The position numbers and the translations under genes are program-made. Of a stretch of DNA of 64,000 nt, positions 37,418-45,633 are shown piece after piece. Positions within the stretch are counted from its first letter, which is position 1. Every line of letters begins with the position of its first letter. Under the pieces are notes generated by a model. The model did not search any database, was not told the DNA's origin, and was given only the letters and a program-made list of their open reading frames with translations. This stretch comes from an uncultured Bacteroidales bacterium (lineage in GTDB: Bacteria; Bacteroidota; Bacteroidia; Bacteroidales; FEN-979): positions 101,626-165,625 of the forward strand of contig CAJAUM010000110.1 in assembly GCA_903945175.1 (NCBI GenBank). The letters are read 5' to 3'.

Positions 37418-39489
37418 ATTCCAGATGCAGGGGGAGCAGGATCATCTGGTTTTCCTGCATTCTTCAACGGAATCTGAATGAAGACATAGGCAATGATGGC
37501 CAGGATGACGAAGCTGATATAAAACTTCGGGTTATCAAAAAACACAAAGTATTTGTAGAGGAATACGTTGAATACCGCCAGGATCGCTATGACGAGACCC
37601 ATGAGCGCCTCTCCGGCAATCATACCGGATGCAAGCAGGACGCCGGTATTTTCGACCCTGACTTTCTGTGCCTCATTGTGTTTTCGTTTTTCTGAATAAA
37701 GATCTACGGCTCCCTTGATCAAACCGCCGACAAAAATTGCGAAGGTCGTTTCAATCGGCAGGTACATTCCCACGCTGACCAGCATCGGGCTTTTTACCTG
37801 CATGAGGATAAAGGCAACACCCATCAGCATTCCTGCAATGATAAGCGGCCAGGCCATTTGCCCCTGGACGATGCCGCGGGAAAGGATGGCCATCAGGCTG
37901 GCCTGGGGAGCCGACAGGTTCTTGCTGCCGAAACCTCCCTGGTAGCCCAGGTTCTTTCCACTGGCAATATCTCCGTCGTTGAGGAAGGCGAGGACGACAA
38001 ACATGACGGAACCTGCGAGGATTACACCCAGGATATCACCGACCTGCATTCTCCATGGCGTACCGCCCAGGATGTGGCCGGCCTTCAGGTCCTGGAGCAT
38101 TTCACCTGCAACAGCTGCCGAAACGCAGACGATCGCAGCCACACCCAATACGGTGGCAACACCAGAATCGCCCTGCACACCGAGTGCAACCAGGATAAGT
38201 GCGGTAACCACAAGGGCTGTGAGGGTCAATCCACTGATCGGGTTGTTGCTGGAGCCCATGATGCCGACGAGATATCCGGATACAGAGGCAAAAAAGAATG
38301 CCAGGATGATCATGACCGTAGAGGCGACTATGGCGATCAGGAGATTGGTCTCAAAAATAAAATAGGTAATGCCGAAGGTGAGAACAGCAACAGCGGCGAT
38401 GCCAACCATGATCCAGCCAAAACTGATGTCTTTTTCATTTCTTGGTACGTGGTGGTCAATGCCTGTTGCGGCCTTTTTGACATCCTTTACCGATCTTGCA
38501 ATACCTGTTGAGAGGCTTTTTCTCATTTTAAACAGGGTGAAACCGGCGCTCACGAGCATGCCCCCGATGGCAATCGGCCGGACGATGAATTTCCAGATCT
38601 GGTTAATCTGGTATGTGGGATCAGAAACTTTTTGCATCGCGCCATCCAGGGTGAGGGTTGGGTCGCTGCCCATCAGAAAGGCTGCCCATTCCTGGAAATT
38701 GATACTTGGAATAAGGAAGTACATGATCATGGGAGCCATCAGTCCCCAGGCGAGAATACCCCCGCTGAAATTCAAGGCGCCCAATTTCGGTCCAATGATA
38801 TAGCCAACACCCATGTATGCAGGGCTTACGCCCGGAGAGCTGAGGAGCATTCCTCCTTCACCTTTGAACACAGTACCGGTGATGACCTGGTTTCCGAAGG
38901 TGACGAATTTTTCCCACAGGTACTGGAAGAGTTTCAGTTCGCCGAGTATCTTGATGAGAGCGCCAAGTCCCATGGCCCAAAATAAAAATTTTGATCCGCC
39001 TGAACTGCCCTGTCCTGCTTTATGAATTTCTGCCGCAGCGGTCGATTCAGGGAAAGGCAGTTCTGCATCCTCCACCATCACACGGCGAAGCAATGCCACG
39101 AACATGATTCCGAGGATACCACCTGCGATAAGGATTAGCGAGGATGTGATATAATGACCGGCAGTGAAAAATTCGGACCAGATGCCTGATACGAAGAAGG
39201 CGGGCAGTGTGAAGATGGCGCCGGCGGCAACGGATTCGCCGATGGAGCCCACTGTACGTGTAAAATTTTCTTCAAGGATGGAGCCCTTCATCAGTCGCAA
39301 AATGGCCATACCGAGCACGGCGGCGGGGTAGGTAGCGGCGATGGTCATCCCTGCTTTGAGTCCGAGGTATGCATTGGCGGCGCCCAGGATGACGGCAAAG
39401 AAAAGGCCGATGATCAATGCGCGGACGGTAAATTCTTTCATGTTTGTCTCAGCAGAGACGAAAGGAATGAACTTTTTGTGTTCAGCCAT
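37414..39489 (-). CDS. OPT family oligopeptide transporter
   Basis: A 691-residue, ~16-TM protein of the OPT/YSL superfamily, prokaryotic clade. Typical stretches: FTVRALIIGLFFAVILGAANAYLGLKAGMTIAATYPAAVLGMAILR, GSIGESVAAGAIFTLPAFF, GYLVGIMGSSNNPISG and KAGHILGGTPWRMQVGDILG. It is predicted to import oligopeptides or metal-chelate peptides with protons. It is coupled to the PqqD-like gene and followed by pepD. Confidence 0.92.
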   Translation of the reverse strand: MAEHKKFIPFVSAETNMKEFTVRALIIGLFFAVILGAANAYLGLKAGMTIAATYPAAVLGMAILRLMKGSILEENFTRTVGSIGESVAAGAIFTLPAFFVSGIWSEFFTAGHYITSSLILIAGGILGIMFVALLRRVMVEDAELPFPESTAAAEIHKAGQGSSGGSKFLFWAMGLGALIKILGELKLFQYLWEKFVTFGNQVITGTVFKGEGGMLLSSPGVSPAYMGVGYIIGPKLGALNFSGGILAWGLMAPMIMYFLIPSINFQEWAAFLMGSDPTLTLDGAMQKVSDPTYQINQIWKFIVRPIAIGGMLVSAGFTLFKMRKSLSTGIARSVKDVKKAATGIDHHVPRNEKDISFGWIMVGIAAVAVLTFGITYFIFETNLLIAIVASTVMIILAFFFASVSGYLVGIMGSSNNPISGLTLTALVVTALILVALGVQGDSGVATVLGVAAIVCVSAAVAGEMLQDLKAGHILGGTPWRMQVGDILGVILAGSVMFVVLAFLNDGDIASGKNLGYQGGFGSKNLSAPQASLMAILSRGIVQGQMAWPLIIAGMLMGVAFILMQVKSPMLVSVGMYLPIETTFAIFVGGLIKGAVDLYSEKRKHNEAQKVRVENTGVLLASGMIAGEALMGLVIAILAVFNVFLYKYFVFFDNPKFYISFVILAIIAYVFIQIPLKNAGKPDDPAPPASGM

Positions 39490-39621
39490 AATTCCTGATT
39501 TTTTGGTTAGCGTATTTTGGAGAATAAGAGGCTAAATAAAGAAAATCCTGCGATATGGACAAGGACTATTTCCATGTTAGGATAGAAAATTCTTTATTAT
39601 GTTGATAATGATACTTGTAAC

Positions 39622-40251
39622 TTATGAAAAGTTATAAAGATGCACAAGCTTCTTTGTTGAAAAATAATCCTCATCAAAAAAGGAAGAAAGTTGCCATGCA
39701 GCCGATTTAGCCCTGATTTGTGTCACATCCTGTTCAACTTCGCCGCCGGTCAGGTACAGAACGCCATTTGGGATGGCATTGCATCCCTGTTTTTTTACAC
39801 AATGTTTGACCATGGAGCAGAAGCGTGGCAGGTTGGAAACAGCCCGGCCCGTAACGAAATCGAAAGACTGTCTTACGGTTTCAAAGCGGGCATTCAGCGT
39901 GGTGACATTGTCTAAATTCAGATCAGCTTTGATACTGTCGATCACCTTAATTTTTTTTCCAATGGAGTCGACCAGGGTAAAATGCGATTCGGGAAACATG
40001 ATGGCCAGCGGAATTCCCGGGAATCCCCCGCCGGTTCCCGCATCCATGATGGATGAACCTGGTTTGAACCTGATGGCCTTTGCAATAGCCAGAGAATGTA
40101 ATATATGGTGAATGCCGAGCTGGTCAATGTCCTTACGGGAGATCACATTGATCAAGGCATTCCATTTCTGATACTGGCCTGCGAGTTCCTTAAACCGTTC
40201 AAGTTGCAATGGATTGAGATCGGGGAAATATTTTTCTATCAGGTTCATCAT
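39622..40251 (-). CDS. rsmG: 16S rRNA (guanine527-N7)-methyltransferase RsmG
   Basis: A 209-residue SAM-dependent methyltransferase. Conserved RsmG phrases are KWNALINVISRKD, the motif I SIMDAGTGGGFPGIPLAIMFPESHFTLVDSIGKKI, and FDFVTGRAVSNLPRF with the catalytic region. The gene modifies G527 of 16S rRNA; loss gives low-level streptomycin resistance in other bacteria. It lies 70 nt downstream of the bTHX gene with a hairpin terminator between them, so it probably has its own promoter or depends on read-through. Confidence 0.94.
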   Translation of the reverse strand: MMNLIEKYFPDLNPLQLERFKELAGQYQKWNALINVISRKDIDQLGIHHILHSLAIAKAIRFKPGSSIMDAGTGGGFPGIPLAIMFPESHFTLVDSIGKKIKVIDSIKADLNLDNVTTLNARFETVRQSFDFVTGRAVSNLPRFCSMVKHCVKKQGCNAIPNGVLYLTGGEVEQDVTQIRAKSAAWQLSSFFDEDYFSTKKLVHLYNFS

Positions 40252-40261
40252 AAAACAAAAT

Positions 40262-40291
40262 CGTCCGGATGAGCCTGTGCTGATCCGGACG
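40262..40291 (-). terminator. Hairpin between bTHX and rsmG
   Basis: CGTCCGGAT pairs perfectly (9 bp) with ATCCGGACG around a 12-nt loop. On the minus strand the stem is followed by ATTTTGTTTTATG, a weak T-rich tract. It is 30 nt past the bTHX stop and 11 nt before the rsmG ATG. Confidence 0.6.
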
Positions 40292-40320
40292 TCCGTTATA
40301 AAATTCGGTTGAATGAAAAG

Positions 40321-40620
40321 TTAATCCTGCTTGGGTTCCACGGCAACTGGTTCTGCCTCGTCTGTAGCAACTTTTTTCTTAGTTTTTGTTGCTTTGGGCT
40401 TTAAATCAGCTCCTTCTTCATGTTCCACTGCCTTTTTAGCTGATTTCTTTGGTGCAGCTTTGGCAACGGGAACAACGATTTCTTCCACCTCCTTTTTCGG
40501 CTTTGGTTCTGCTTTAGCAACAGGGGCGGTCATACTGCTTTTCTTTTTACGTGACCTTTTTACGCCAGATGAACCAATGATAATCTTGCCACGCTTCGTT
40601 TTTTTATCTCCTTTTCCCAT
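40321..40620 (-). CDS. 30S ribosomal protein bTHX with long Lys/Ala/Glu C-terminal extension
   Basis: The first ~27 residues (MGKGDKKTKRGKIIIGSSGVKRSRKKK) are the bTHX/Thx 30S subunit peptide that normally makes the whole protein. Here a 70-residue tail follows, rich in Ala-Lys-Pro with Glu (APVAKAEPKPKKEVEEIV, KAAPKKSAKKAVEHEEG), like histone-H1-type tails. bTHX sits at the top of the 30S head. The tail would extend from the subunit surface and may bind RNA or DNA; that part is inference. Own promoter and terminator are visible. Confidence 0.85.
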   Translation of the reverse strand: MGKGDKKTKRGKIIIGSSGVKRSRKKKSSMTAPVAKAEPKPKKEVEEIVVPVAKAAPKKSAKKAVEHEEGADLKPKATKTKKKVATDEAEPVAVEPKQD

Positions 40621-40654
40621 AATATAATGTATTTAAAAAATTTCTCTTGAATAG

Positions 40655-40685
40655 CAAATGTATAAAAAATGATCGGTTCTGACAA
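40655..40685 (-). promoter_or_regulatory. bTHX promoter (-33 and -7)
   Basis: On the minus strand TTG (40683-40685, within TGTTTGTC) and TACATTTG (40655-40662) are 20 bp apart. The leader to the ATG at 40620 is about 30 nt. Confidence 0.65.
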
Positions 40686-40698
40686 ACATTTAGACAAA

Positions 40699-41409
40699 TT
40701 AGATCATGCCGGAACTCTTTTTTTGATAAAAGTCCCTGATTAATCCCTCTGAAAGCTTAATCGAATTATTAAGCCAATCGAGCATGATTTCAGCTTGTTC
40801 ATCTTGTGACAAGTGCCATTGTATGGTTGATGACCTGAGCCGGCTGGTGAGGCTTTGAATTAAGATGGCTGCCGAGACGCTGATGTTGAGGCTTTCGGTA
40901 AATCCTACCATGGGTATTTTAACAAAATCATCGGCCATTTGCAGGGCTACGGGTGACAATCCAGCCAATTCAGTTCCGAAAATGAGCGCTGTTTTCTGAT
41001 CAAGCGGAAGTGTTTCGGGGGTGAAATCATTTTTATGTGGTGTAGTGGCTACCAGCCTGTACCCCTTTTCTTTCAGTTTTTTCAGACAGGCAACGGTATT
41101 ATTTTCAGGTTGGTCATAATGGATCAGGTTCAGCCATTTTGAAGAGCCCAGTGCCACATCGGGATTCACCTCATATTTATTCCTGTTTTCGATGATGTGC
41201 ACATCCTGGATTCCAAAGCAGTCGCATGTACGGAGCACGGCGCTGGCATTGTGTGACTGATAAATATCTTCGAGTGCGATGGTAATATGGCGGGTGCGTT
41301 GCAACAGGGCCGCCTGAAATTTATTAAAGCGCTCTGCTGTAATAAAATTCCTTAAATATTCAATTAATTCCAGGCTGAAAGGAGCCTTGGGAACATCGAC
41401 CGGGTGCAT
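40699..41409 (-). CDS. trmH: TrmH-family tRNA (guanosine-18-2'-O-)methyltransferase
   Basis: A SPOUT-class RNA methyltransferase of 236 residues. TrmH motifs: motif 1 ALEDIYQSHNASAVLRTCDCFGIQDVHII with the conserved Asn-Arg, motif 2 TALIFGTELAGLSPVALQMAD, and motif 3 VKIPMVGFTESLNISVSAAILI forming the trefoil knot. It most likely makes Gm18 in tRNA; a related rRNA enzyme cannot be excluded. A -7 box (TACTTTTG) lies about 24 nt upstream, divergent from the TPR gene promoter. Confidence 0.85.
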   Translation of the reverse strand: MHPVDVPKAPFSLELIEYLRNFITAERFNKFQAALLQRTRHITIALEDIYQSHNASAVLRTCDCFGIQDVHIIENRNKYEVNPDVALGSSKWLNLIHYDQPENNTVACLKKLKEKGYRLVATTPHKNDFTPETLPLDQKTALIFGTELAGLSPVALQMADDFVKIPMVGFTESLNISVSAAILIQSLTSRLRSSTIQWHLSQDEQAEIMLDWLNNSIKLSEGLIRDFYQKKSSGMI

Positions 41410-41432
41410 ATTCCTACATTTTCAAAATCATA

Positions 41433-41440
41433 CAAAAGTA
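41433..41440 (-). promoter_or_regulatory. -7 box of trmH
   Basis: The minus strand reads TACTTTTG, 23 bp before the ATG at 41409. It is divergent from the TPR gene's box at 41481. Confidence 0.45.
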
Positions 41441-41480
41441 AAAAAAATGGCCAACCATGCCGTTAATTCGGGAAAAAATG

Positions 41481-41488
41481 TAATTTTG
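41481..41488 (+). promoter_or_regulatory. -7 box of the TPR gene
   Basis: TAATTTTG lies 21 bp before the ATG at 41510. The ORF-track start at 41387 is upstream of this element and overlaps trmH, so it is rejected. Confidence 0.5.
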
Positions 41489-41509
41489 CACCTCCAAATT
41501 TCAGATAAC

Positions 41510-42211
41510 ATGGCAAGTAAGCAGGATAAAAAAATTGACAAGACAGAAGAACGTATTGTTGCAGTAGAAGAGGCATTCGGCAGAACAGAACAATTCATAG
41601 AAAAATATCAGATGACGATCCTGATCGTTTTGGGTGTAATCATTGTGATTGTGCTGGGTTTCTTCGGATTCAAACGTTTTTACCTCAGCCCCAAGGAAAA
41701 GGAGGCACAGAGCCAGATGTTCATGGCTGAAAAATACTTTGAGCAGGATTCTCTGAAGAAGGCGTTGAATGGCGACGGTCAGTATCTCGGCTTTTTAGCG
41801 ATTATTGATGAGTATGGCCTTACGAGCTCGGCAAACCTTGCGCACTATTATTCCGGAATTTGTTACCTGAAACTTGGTCAGTATGACCTGGCCCTGGAGC
41901 AGCTGGATAAATTCAGCAGCGATGACCAGATGGTTGGGCCGATGGCCAAAGGCGCCATGGGTGATGCCAACATGGAGTTGAAGCAGGTGGAAAAAGCTGC
42001 AGTATTATATCAGGATGCTGCAGAGATGAAGAAGAATGAATTCACATCCCCCATGTTATTTATGAAATCGGCTATGGCGTATGAGGAGCTTGGGAAATTT
42101 GACAAGGCACTCACGCTGTATAAACGTATTAAAGAGGAGTTTCCCCGGTCGAAAGAGGGCAGGGAGATTGATAAGTATATCTCGTATGCGGAGGGAATGA
42201 GTAAGAAATAA
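41510..42211 (+). CDS. Membrane-anchored tetratricopeptide-repeat protein (YfgM-like)
   Basis: From ATG 41510 the protein has 233 residues: a charged N-terminus (ASKQDKKIDKTEERIVAVEEAFGRTEQ), one TM (MTILIVLGVIIVIVLGFFGFKRF), then TPR-like helical pairs (LAHYYSGICYLKLGQYDLALEQLDKF, MLFMKSAMAYEELGKFDKALTLYKRIKEEF). Topology resembles YfgM/BamD-like periplasmic TPR proteins. Function in this phylum is not established. Its stop codon is followed after one base by a three-unit heptamer array and then a terminator hairpin. Confidence 0.8.
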   Translation: MASKQDKKIDKTEERIVAVEEAFGRTEQFIEKYQMTILIVLGVIIVIVLGFFGFKRFYLSPKEKEAQSQMFMAEKYFEQDSLKKALNGDGQYLGFLAIIDEYGLTSSANLAHYYSGICYLKLGQYDLALEQLDKFSSDDQMVGPMAKGAMGDANMELKQVEKAAVLYQDAAEMKKNEFTSPMLFMKSAMAYEELGKFDKALTLYKRIKEEFPRSKEGREIDKYISYAEGMSKK

Positions 42212-42212
42212 T

Positions 42213-42233
42213 GACGAATGACGAGTGACGAAT
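42213..42233 (+). repeat. Heptamer array, 3 units GACGAAT/GACGAGT
   Basis: GACGAAT-GACGAGT-GACGAAT begins one base after the TAA stop of the TPR gene. It is the shortest clean array in the window, exactly 21 nt. Confidence 0.85.
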
Positions 42234-42264
42234 TTTGATTTAAAATTGTAATTCTTATTTTTAC

Positions 42265-42290
42265 AGCCTGTTTGCGCAGGCTTTTTTTTT
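42265..42290 (+). terminator. Intrinsic terminator abutting the fmt start codon
   Basis: AGCCTG and CAGGCT form a stem around TTTGCG, followed by a run of nine T that runs directly into the fmt ATG at 42291. It fits a terminator for the TPR gene. Transcription reaching fmt must either read through or start inside it. Confidence 0.75.
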
Positions 42291-43262
42291 ATGAAAAAAT
42301 TACCCAGGATCGTTTTCTATGGCACACCAGATTTCGCAGTGGCTTCCCTGAAGCGGCTGGTGAGTGGAGGCTTTGCTGTGGTGGCTGTGGTAACGGCTCC
42401 CGATAAACCCGCAGGCCGTGGATTGAAGGAAAAAGCTTCGCAGGTGAAGGAATTTGCCCTTTTGCATGGTATCCCGGTCTTACAACCGGTGAATATGAAG
42501 GATCCTGCATTCCTGGATCAACTGTCGATGTTCAAGCCCGATCTGCAGATCGTGATTGCATTCAGGATGATGCCGAAGCAAATATGGTCATTGCCACCGC
42601 TGGGAACGTTTAACCTGCATGCCTCTCTGTTGCCCCAATACAGGGGTGCTGCCCCGATCAACCGGGCGATCATCAACGGGGAGCGTGAAACAGGTGTCAC
42701 CACCTTTTTTCTGAATGAGCAGATTGATGCGGGCAAGATTCTTTTATCTGAAACAGTCCCCATCCATCCGGATGAATCGGCAGGGGAGCTTCATGACCGA
42801 CTGATGGAAATCGGGTCGGAGGTTGTAATACGGACTATTGAGGCCATTGTTTCAGGGATGATCATTGAAACCAGTCAGGAGACGATGGCTGGTACTGCGG
42901 TATCCTTAAAGACTGCTCCAAAGATTTTCAGAGAGGATTGCCTGATCAACTGGAATCAGGAGGTGGCTGTGATTCATAATTTCATTCGCGGGCTCAGTCC
43001 GCATCCCGGGGCCTTTATGCTATTGAATATGCCTGAAGGAATCAGTCAGGTTTTGAAAATTCTCAAGGCACAAGCAGAACCTTCGGCAGAGGAGGTTGTT
43101 CCCGGCAATTTTTTTACGGATGGAAAAACCTTCCTCAAGGTTGGCTGCAAGAATGGATTTATCCAAATAAAGGAGCTGCAGTTATCGGGTCGAAAAGCCA
43201 TGAACAGCGTGGATTTCCTCAGAGGGTTCCATCGTATTTTTTCTGAAACCCGTGCTAAATAG
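42291..43262 (+). CDS. fmt: Methionyl-tRNA formyltransferase
   Basis: Formylates Met-tRNA(fMet) with 10-formyl-tetrahydrofolate. The 323-residue length is normal. IVFYGTPDFAVASLKRL at the N-terminus, the folate-binding FNLHASLLPQYRGAAPINRAIINGERETGVTTF, and the C-terminal OB-fold (LINWNQEVAVIHNFIRGLSPHPGAF) are clear. The catalytic Asn/His/Asp set is within the HASLLP region and DAGKIL. The ATG directly follows the T-run of a terminator hairpin, so no leader other than that hairpin is available. Confidence 0.96.
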   Translation: MKKLPRIVFYGTPDFAVASLKRLVSGGFAVVAVVTAPDKPAGRGLKEKASQVKEFALLHGIPVLQPVNMKDPAFLDQLSMFKPDLQIVIAFRMMPKQIWSLPPLGTFNLHASLLPQYRGAAPINRAIINGERETGVTTFFLNEQIDAGKILLSETVPIHPDESAGELHDRLMEIGSEVVIRTIEAIVSGMIIETSQETMAGTAVSLKTAPKIFREDCLINWNQEVAVIHNFIRGLSPHPGAFMLLNMPEGISQVLKILKAQAEPSAEEVVPGNFFTDGKTFLKVGCKNGFIQIKELQLSGRKAMNSVDFLRGFHRIFSETRAK

Positions 43263-43322
43263 CACTTTTGAAGTCTGAGATATTAACAAAACTTTCATTT
43301 TATCAACATTTTCGGTGGTTTT

Positions 43323-43348
43323 AGTGCGAAAGCACTTGACTTTTTTTT
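43323..43348 (+). terminator. GAAA-tetraloop hairpin with T-run after fmt, overlapping the HU promoter
   Basis: AGTGC-GAAA-GCACT forms a perfect 5-bp stem with a GNRA loop, then TGAC and a run of eight T. It lies 60 nt after the fmt stop. The -33 TTG of the HU promoter is within the base of this element, so it could also affect HU transcription. Confidence 0.5.
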
Positions 43349-43365
43349 CTGATGTCTTATATTTG
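43336..43365 (+). promoter_or_regulatory. HU gene promoter (-33 and -7)
   Basis: TTG (43336-43338) and TATATTTG (43358-43365) are separated by 19 bp, a full match to the Bacteroidota promoter. The leader to the ATG at 43407 is about 35 nt. Confidence 0.75.
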
Positions 43366-43406
43366 CAGCCATAATTTAATCTGGTATTAATTTAAAATCA
43401 CGAAAA

Positions 43407-43679
43407 ATGAACAAGGCTCAATTAATTGAAGCAGTTGCCAACGAAGCAAAAATGACCAAAGCAGAAGCCAAAAGGGCTCTGGAAGCTGTTATTACTGCTG
43501 CCACCAAGGCGCTGGGCAAAGGTGAAAGAGTTGCCTTAGTAGGTTTTGGTTCTTTCTCCGTTTCTAAGAGAGCTGCCCGCAAGGGACGCAATCCACAGAA
43601 TGGTAAAGAGATCAAGATCCCGGCCAAGAAAGTTGTAAAATTCAAAGCAGGTGCAGAACTTGGCAAAAAAGTAAAGTAG
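43407..43679 (+). CDS. hup: HU family DNA-binding protein
   Basis: A 90-residue nucleoid protein of the canonical HU/IHF length. MNKAQLIEAVANEAKMTKAEAKRALEAV is the helical dimerisation region, VALVGFGSFSVSKRAARKGRNPQNGKEI forms the beta-arm with the conserved Arg-Asn-Pro tip, and VVKFKAGAELGKKVK closes the protein. It has a strong promoter and a hairpin terminator, so it is probably a single-gene, highly expressed unit. Confidence 0.97.
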   Translation: MNKAQLIEAVANEAKMTKAEAKRALEAVITAATKALGKGERVALVGFGSFSVSKRAARKGRNPQNGKEIKIPAKKVVKFKAGAELGKKVK

Positions 43680-43698
43680 GACTTTACTGTTTCAAAAG

Positions 43699-43735
43699 AA
43701 TAGCCGTTCCGATATTCAGGGGCGGCTATTTTTTT
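43699..43735 (+). terminator. Intrinsic terminator of the HU gene
   Basis: AATAGCCG and CGGCTATT form an 8-bp stem around a 16-nt loop, followed by TTTTT. It starts 20 nt after the HU stop codon. Confidence 0.85.
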
Positions 43736-43810
43736 ACATTGGATTATCATATATCATCGTCGCCTTAAAAAAAATATTTACAAATTCTGCTTAAGCAAAC
43801 TCACAAAACC

Positions 43811-44128
43811 ATGAACTGTCCGATATGTAACATAACCCTCCTGATGGCTGACCGTCAGGGAATAGAGATAGATTATTGTCCGACATGCCGCGGCATATGG
43901 CTTGACCGCGGTGAACTGGAAAAGATCATTGATCGGTCGGCGGGATTGAATCCTGCCATGGATCCGGGAATGGGATCTCCGCCGATGGGGTCTCCGCCGA
44001 TGGGGTCACCCGATGGCTATAATTACAGGCGTGATGGCCATGACGGCCACGACGACCATCATGGATCGTATGATCAGTATGGCCGCCGCCGGAAGAAGGG
44101 GCTGCTCGGAGAGTTGTTCGATTTCTAA
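43811..44128 (+). CDS. TFIIB-type zinc-ribbon small protein
   Basis: The 105-residue protein starts MNCPICNITLLMADRQGIEIDYCPTCRGIWLDRGELEKII, a zf-TFIIB domain with two CxxC pairs typical of bacterial proteins of unknown function. The rest is low complexity: a Pro-Met-Gly-Ser repeat (GSPPMGSPPMGSPDG), a His/Asp/Gly-rich segment (DGHDGHDDHHGSYD) and a basic tail RRRKKGLLGELFDF. The His-rich part could bind metal; that is inference. No partner is indicated by the neighbours. Confidence 0.8.
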   Translation: MNCPICNITLLMADRQGIEIDYCPTCRGIWLDRGELEKIIDRSAGLNPAMDPGMGSPPMGSPPMGSPDGYNYRRDGHDGHDDHHGSYDQYGRRRKKGLLGELFDF

Positions 44129-44195
44129 GGAAGATTCGTTCCGGCGGATGGATTATGGGTGTTTCCTACAAGCAATAACATCAAATATATAACAC

Positions 44196-45494
44196 ATGAA
44201 AAAATCAGCGATTCTCCTTATCCTGACTGTGTTGTTTTCCTGCAGGAATATGAATGAAGGTTTTTACATGCCGGCTGAATGGGAGGGGCATGATGCTGTG
44301 TGGTTCGGCTGGGAGCAGGATGAAATATTTTTCTATCCCGTTGTTTCAGACATGATCAAGACCCTTACGCCGCATGTACGGGTGAACATTGCAGTTCGGT
44401 CCGACAGCCTGATGATCATTGCCAAACAATATCTAATCAGCCAGGGGGTAGATACAACCAGGGTCAAATTTTACCTTGTACCGGGCGACAGGTATTGGAT
44501 CCGCGATCATGGCGCCACCTTTCTGGTGAATGGGAGAGGGGAGTTGGGTGTTGCACAGTTTGGCTGGAATTTATATGGATATCCGGAATTCCTGAAAGAG
44601 AAATTCGGGGAAAACAGGGACAGCATCACCAGATACATGGCTTTGACGATCGATCCGAAAACAAAGGGTGTCGACAGCACGATGGCCTCCATAACAGGAG
44701 CAAAACTGGTGAAAACGGAGGTATGTCATGAAGGGGGTGCGACGGAGGTAAACGGAAAGGGAACCCTGATCCTGTGTGAAGCAACCGTTTTCCAGAGAAA
44801 CCCGGGATGGAGCAGGGAAGACCTTGAAAAGGAATTCAAAAGAGTACTTGGGGTTACCAGGATCATCTGGATGAAAAAGGGGTTGGCCGATGATCCACAG
44901 TGGTTGCTCAGAAGAATAACTGGAAATTATATCGGAGGGGGTACCGGAGGTCATACCGATGAGTTTGTGCGCTTCGCAGGTCCGAACACGATTTTATTAG
45001 CCTGGGTCGACGAAAAGGATAAAGATCTGAATCCGGTGAACAGGATGAATTATGAACGGTTGTCAGAAAATCTTAAAATTTTAGAACAATCCTCCGACCA
45101 GGATGGCAAACCCTTCACCGTCATCAAGGTTCCGCTCCCTGACATCATTCCGCTGAAGGTGGTTGCAAAAACCACGTTGACCTTGCCCCTGGCATTGCCA
45201 CCTGCTGAAGTGCCAATTGCCGCTTTTATTCCATCGGAAGCGCCGAAAGAGGGAGATACCCTTTTATGGCTCCCGGCTGCCACCTATCTCAATTACCTTG
45301 TCACCAACGGGGTGGTGTTGTTACCCACTTATGCAGGTATTGGCACATCAAAGGAGAGGGAAGATGCAGTGAAGCGGATCTTCGCCGAACAATTCCCAAA
45401 CAGGGAGATCCTCTTTTTTGATGTACTGGGTCAGAATTTTTCGGGCGGAGGAATTCATTGTTCAACACAGCAACAGCCCTCGGTAAAAAAATAA
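44196..45494 (+). CDS. Agmatine deiminase-family lipoprotein
   Basis: A 432-residue protein of the PAD_porph/agmatine deiminase family. A lipoprotein signal (MKKSAILLILTVLFSCRN, lipobox LFSC) makes it exported, unlike cytosolic AguA. Catalytic landmarks are YMPAEWEGHDAVWFGW, RYWIRDHGATFLVN, EVCHEGGATEVNGKGT, GGGTGGHTDEFVRF and the Cys loop FSGGGIHCSTQQQP. It should hydrolyse agmatine or a guanidino group of arginine/peptidyl-arginine; substrate choice cannot be decided. It ends 20 nt before a CRISPR-like repeat remnant. Confidence 0.85.
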   Translation: MKKSAILLILTVLFSCRNMNEGFYMPAEWEGHDAVWFGWEQDEIFFYPVVSDMIKTLTPHVRVNIAVRSDSLMIIAKQYLISQGVDTTRVKFYLVPGDRYWIRDHGATFLVNGRGELGVAQFGWNLYGYPEFLKEKFGENRDSITRYMALTIDPKTKGVDSTMASITGAKLVKTEVCHEGGATEVNGKGTLILCEATVFQRNPGWSREDLEKEFKRVLGVTRIIWMKKGLADDPQWLLRRITGNYIGGGTGGHTDEFVRFAGPNTILLAWVDEKDKDLNPVNRMNYERLSENLKILEQSSDQDGKPFTVIKVPLPDIIPLKVVAKTTLTLPLALPPAEVPIAAFIPSEAPKEGDTLLWLPAATYLNYLVTNGVVLLPTYAGIGTSKEREDAVKRIFAEQFPNREILFFDVLGQNFSGGGIHCSTQQQPSVKK

Positions 45495-45514
45495 CCAGGG
45501 ATAGAGTCATTAAG

Positions 45515-45544
45515 ATTTCAATTCCACTTTGGGGCGATTGATAT
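45515..45544 (-). CRISPR. Single remnant repeat resembling type I-B CRISPR repeats
   Basis: The 30-nt minus-strand sequence starts ATATCAATCGCCCCAAAG and ends GTGGAATTGAAAT. The end and the ATCG-CC-CCA-AAGTGG core look like Bacteroidota type I-B repeats that I remember (ending GGAATTGAAAT). It is single-copy here, with no spacer-repeat periodicity on either side, so it is a relic at most. Support comes from its position downstream of a broken cas4 on the same strand, where an array would be expected. Confidence 0.45.
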
Positions 45545-45633
45545 AAAGTGCTGTTGGCCTCGAGTGATCCAAAAACAAACAGATCTTCCGTGGCTTCCAC
45601 GCAGCCATAGCGGGATGATGTTGTTGACCAGTT

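Noticed and set aside
37858-38511. 217-codon plus-strand ORF antisense to the OPT transporter
   Set aside because: Composition is that of a reverse reading of TM codons; the OPT ORF on the minus strand is full length with family motifs.
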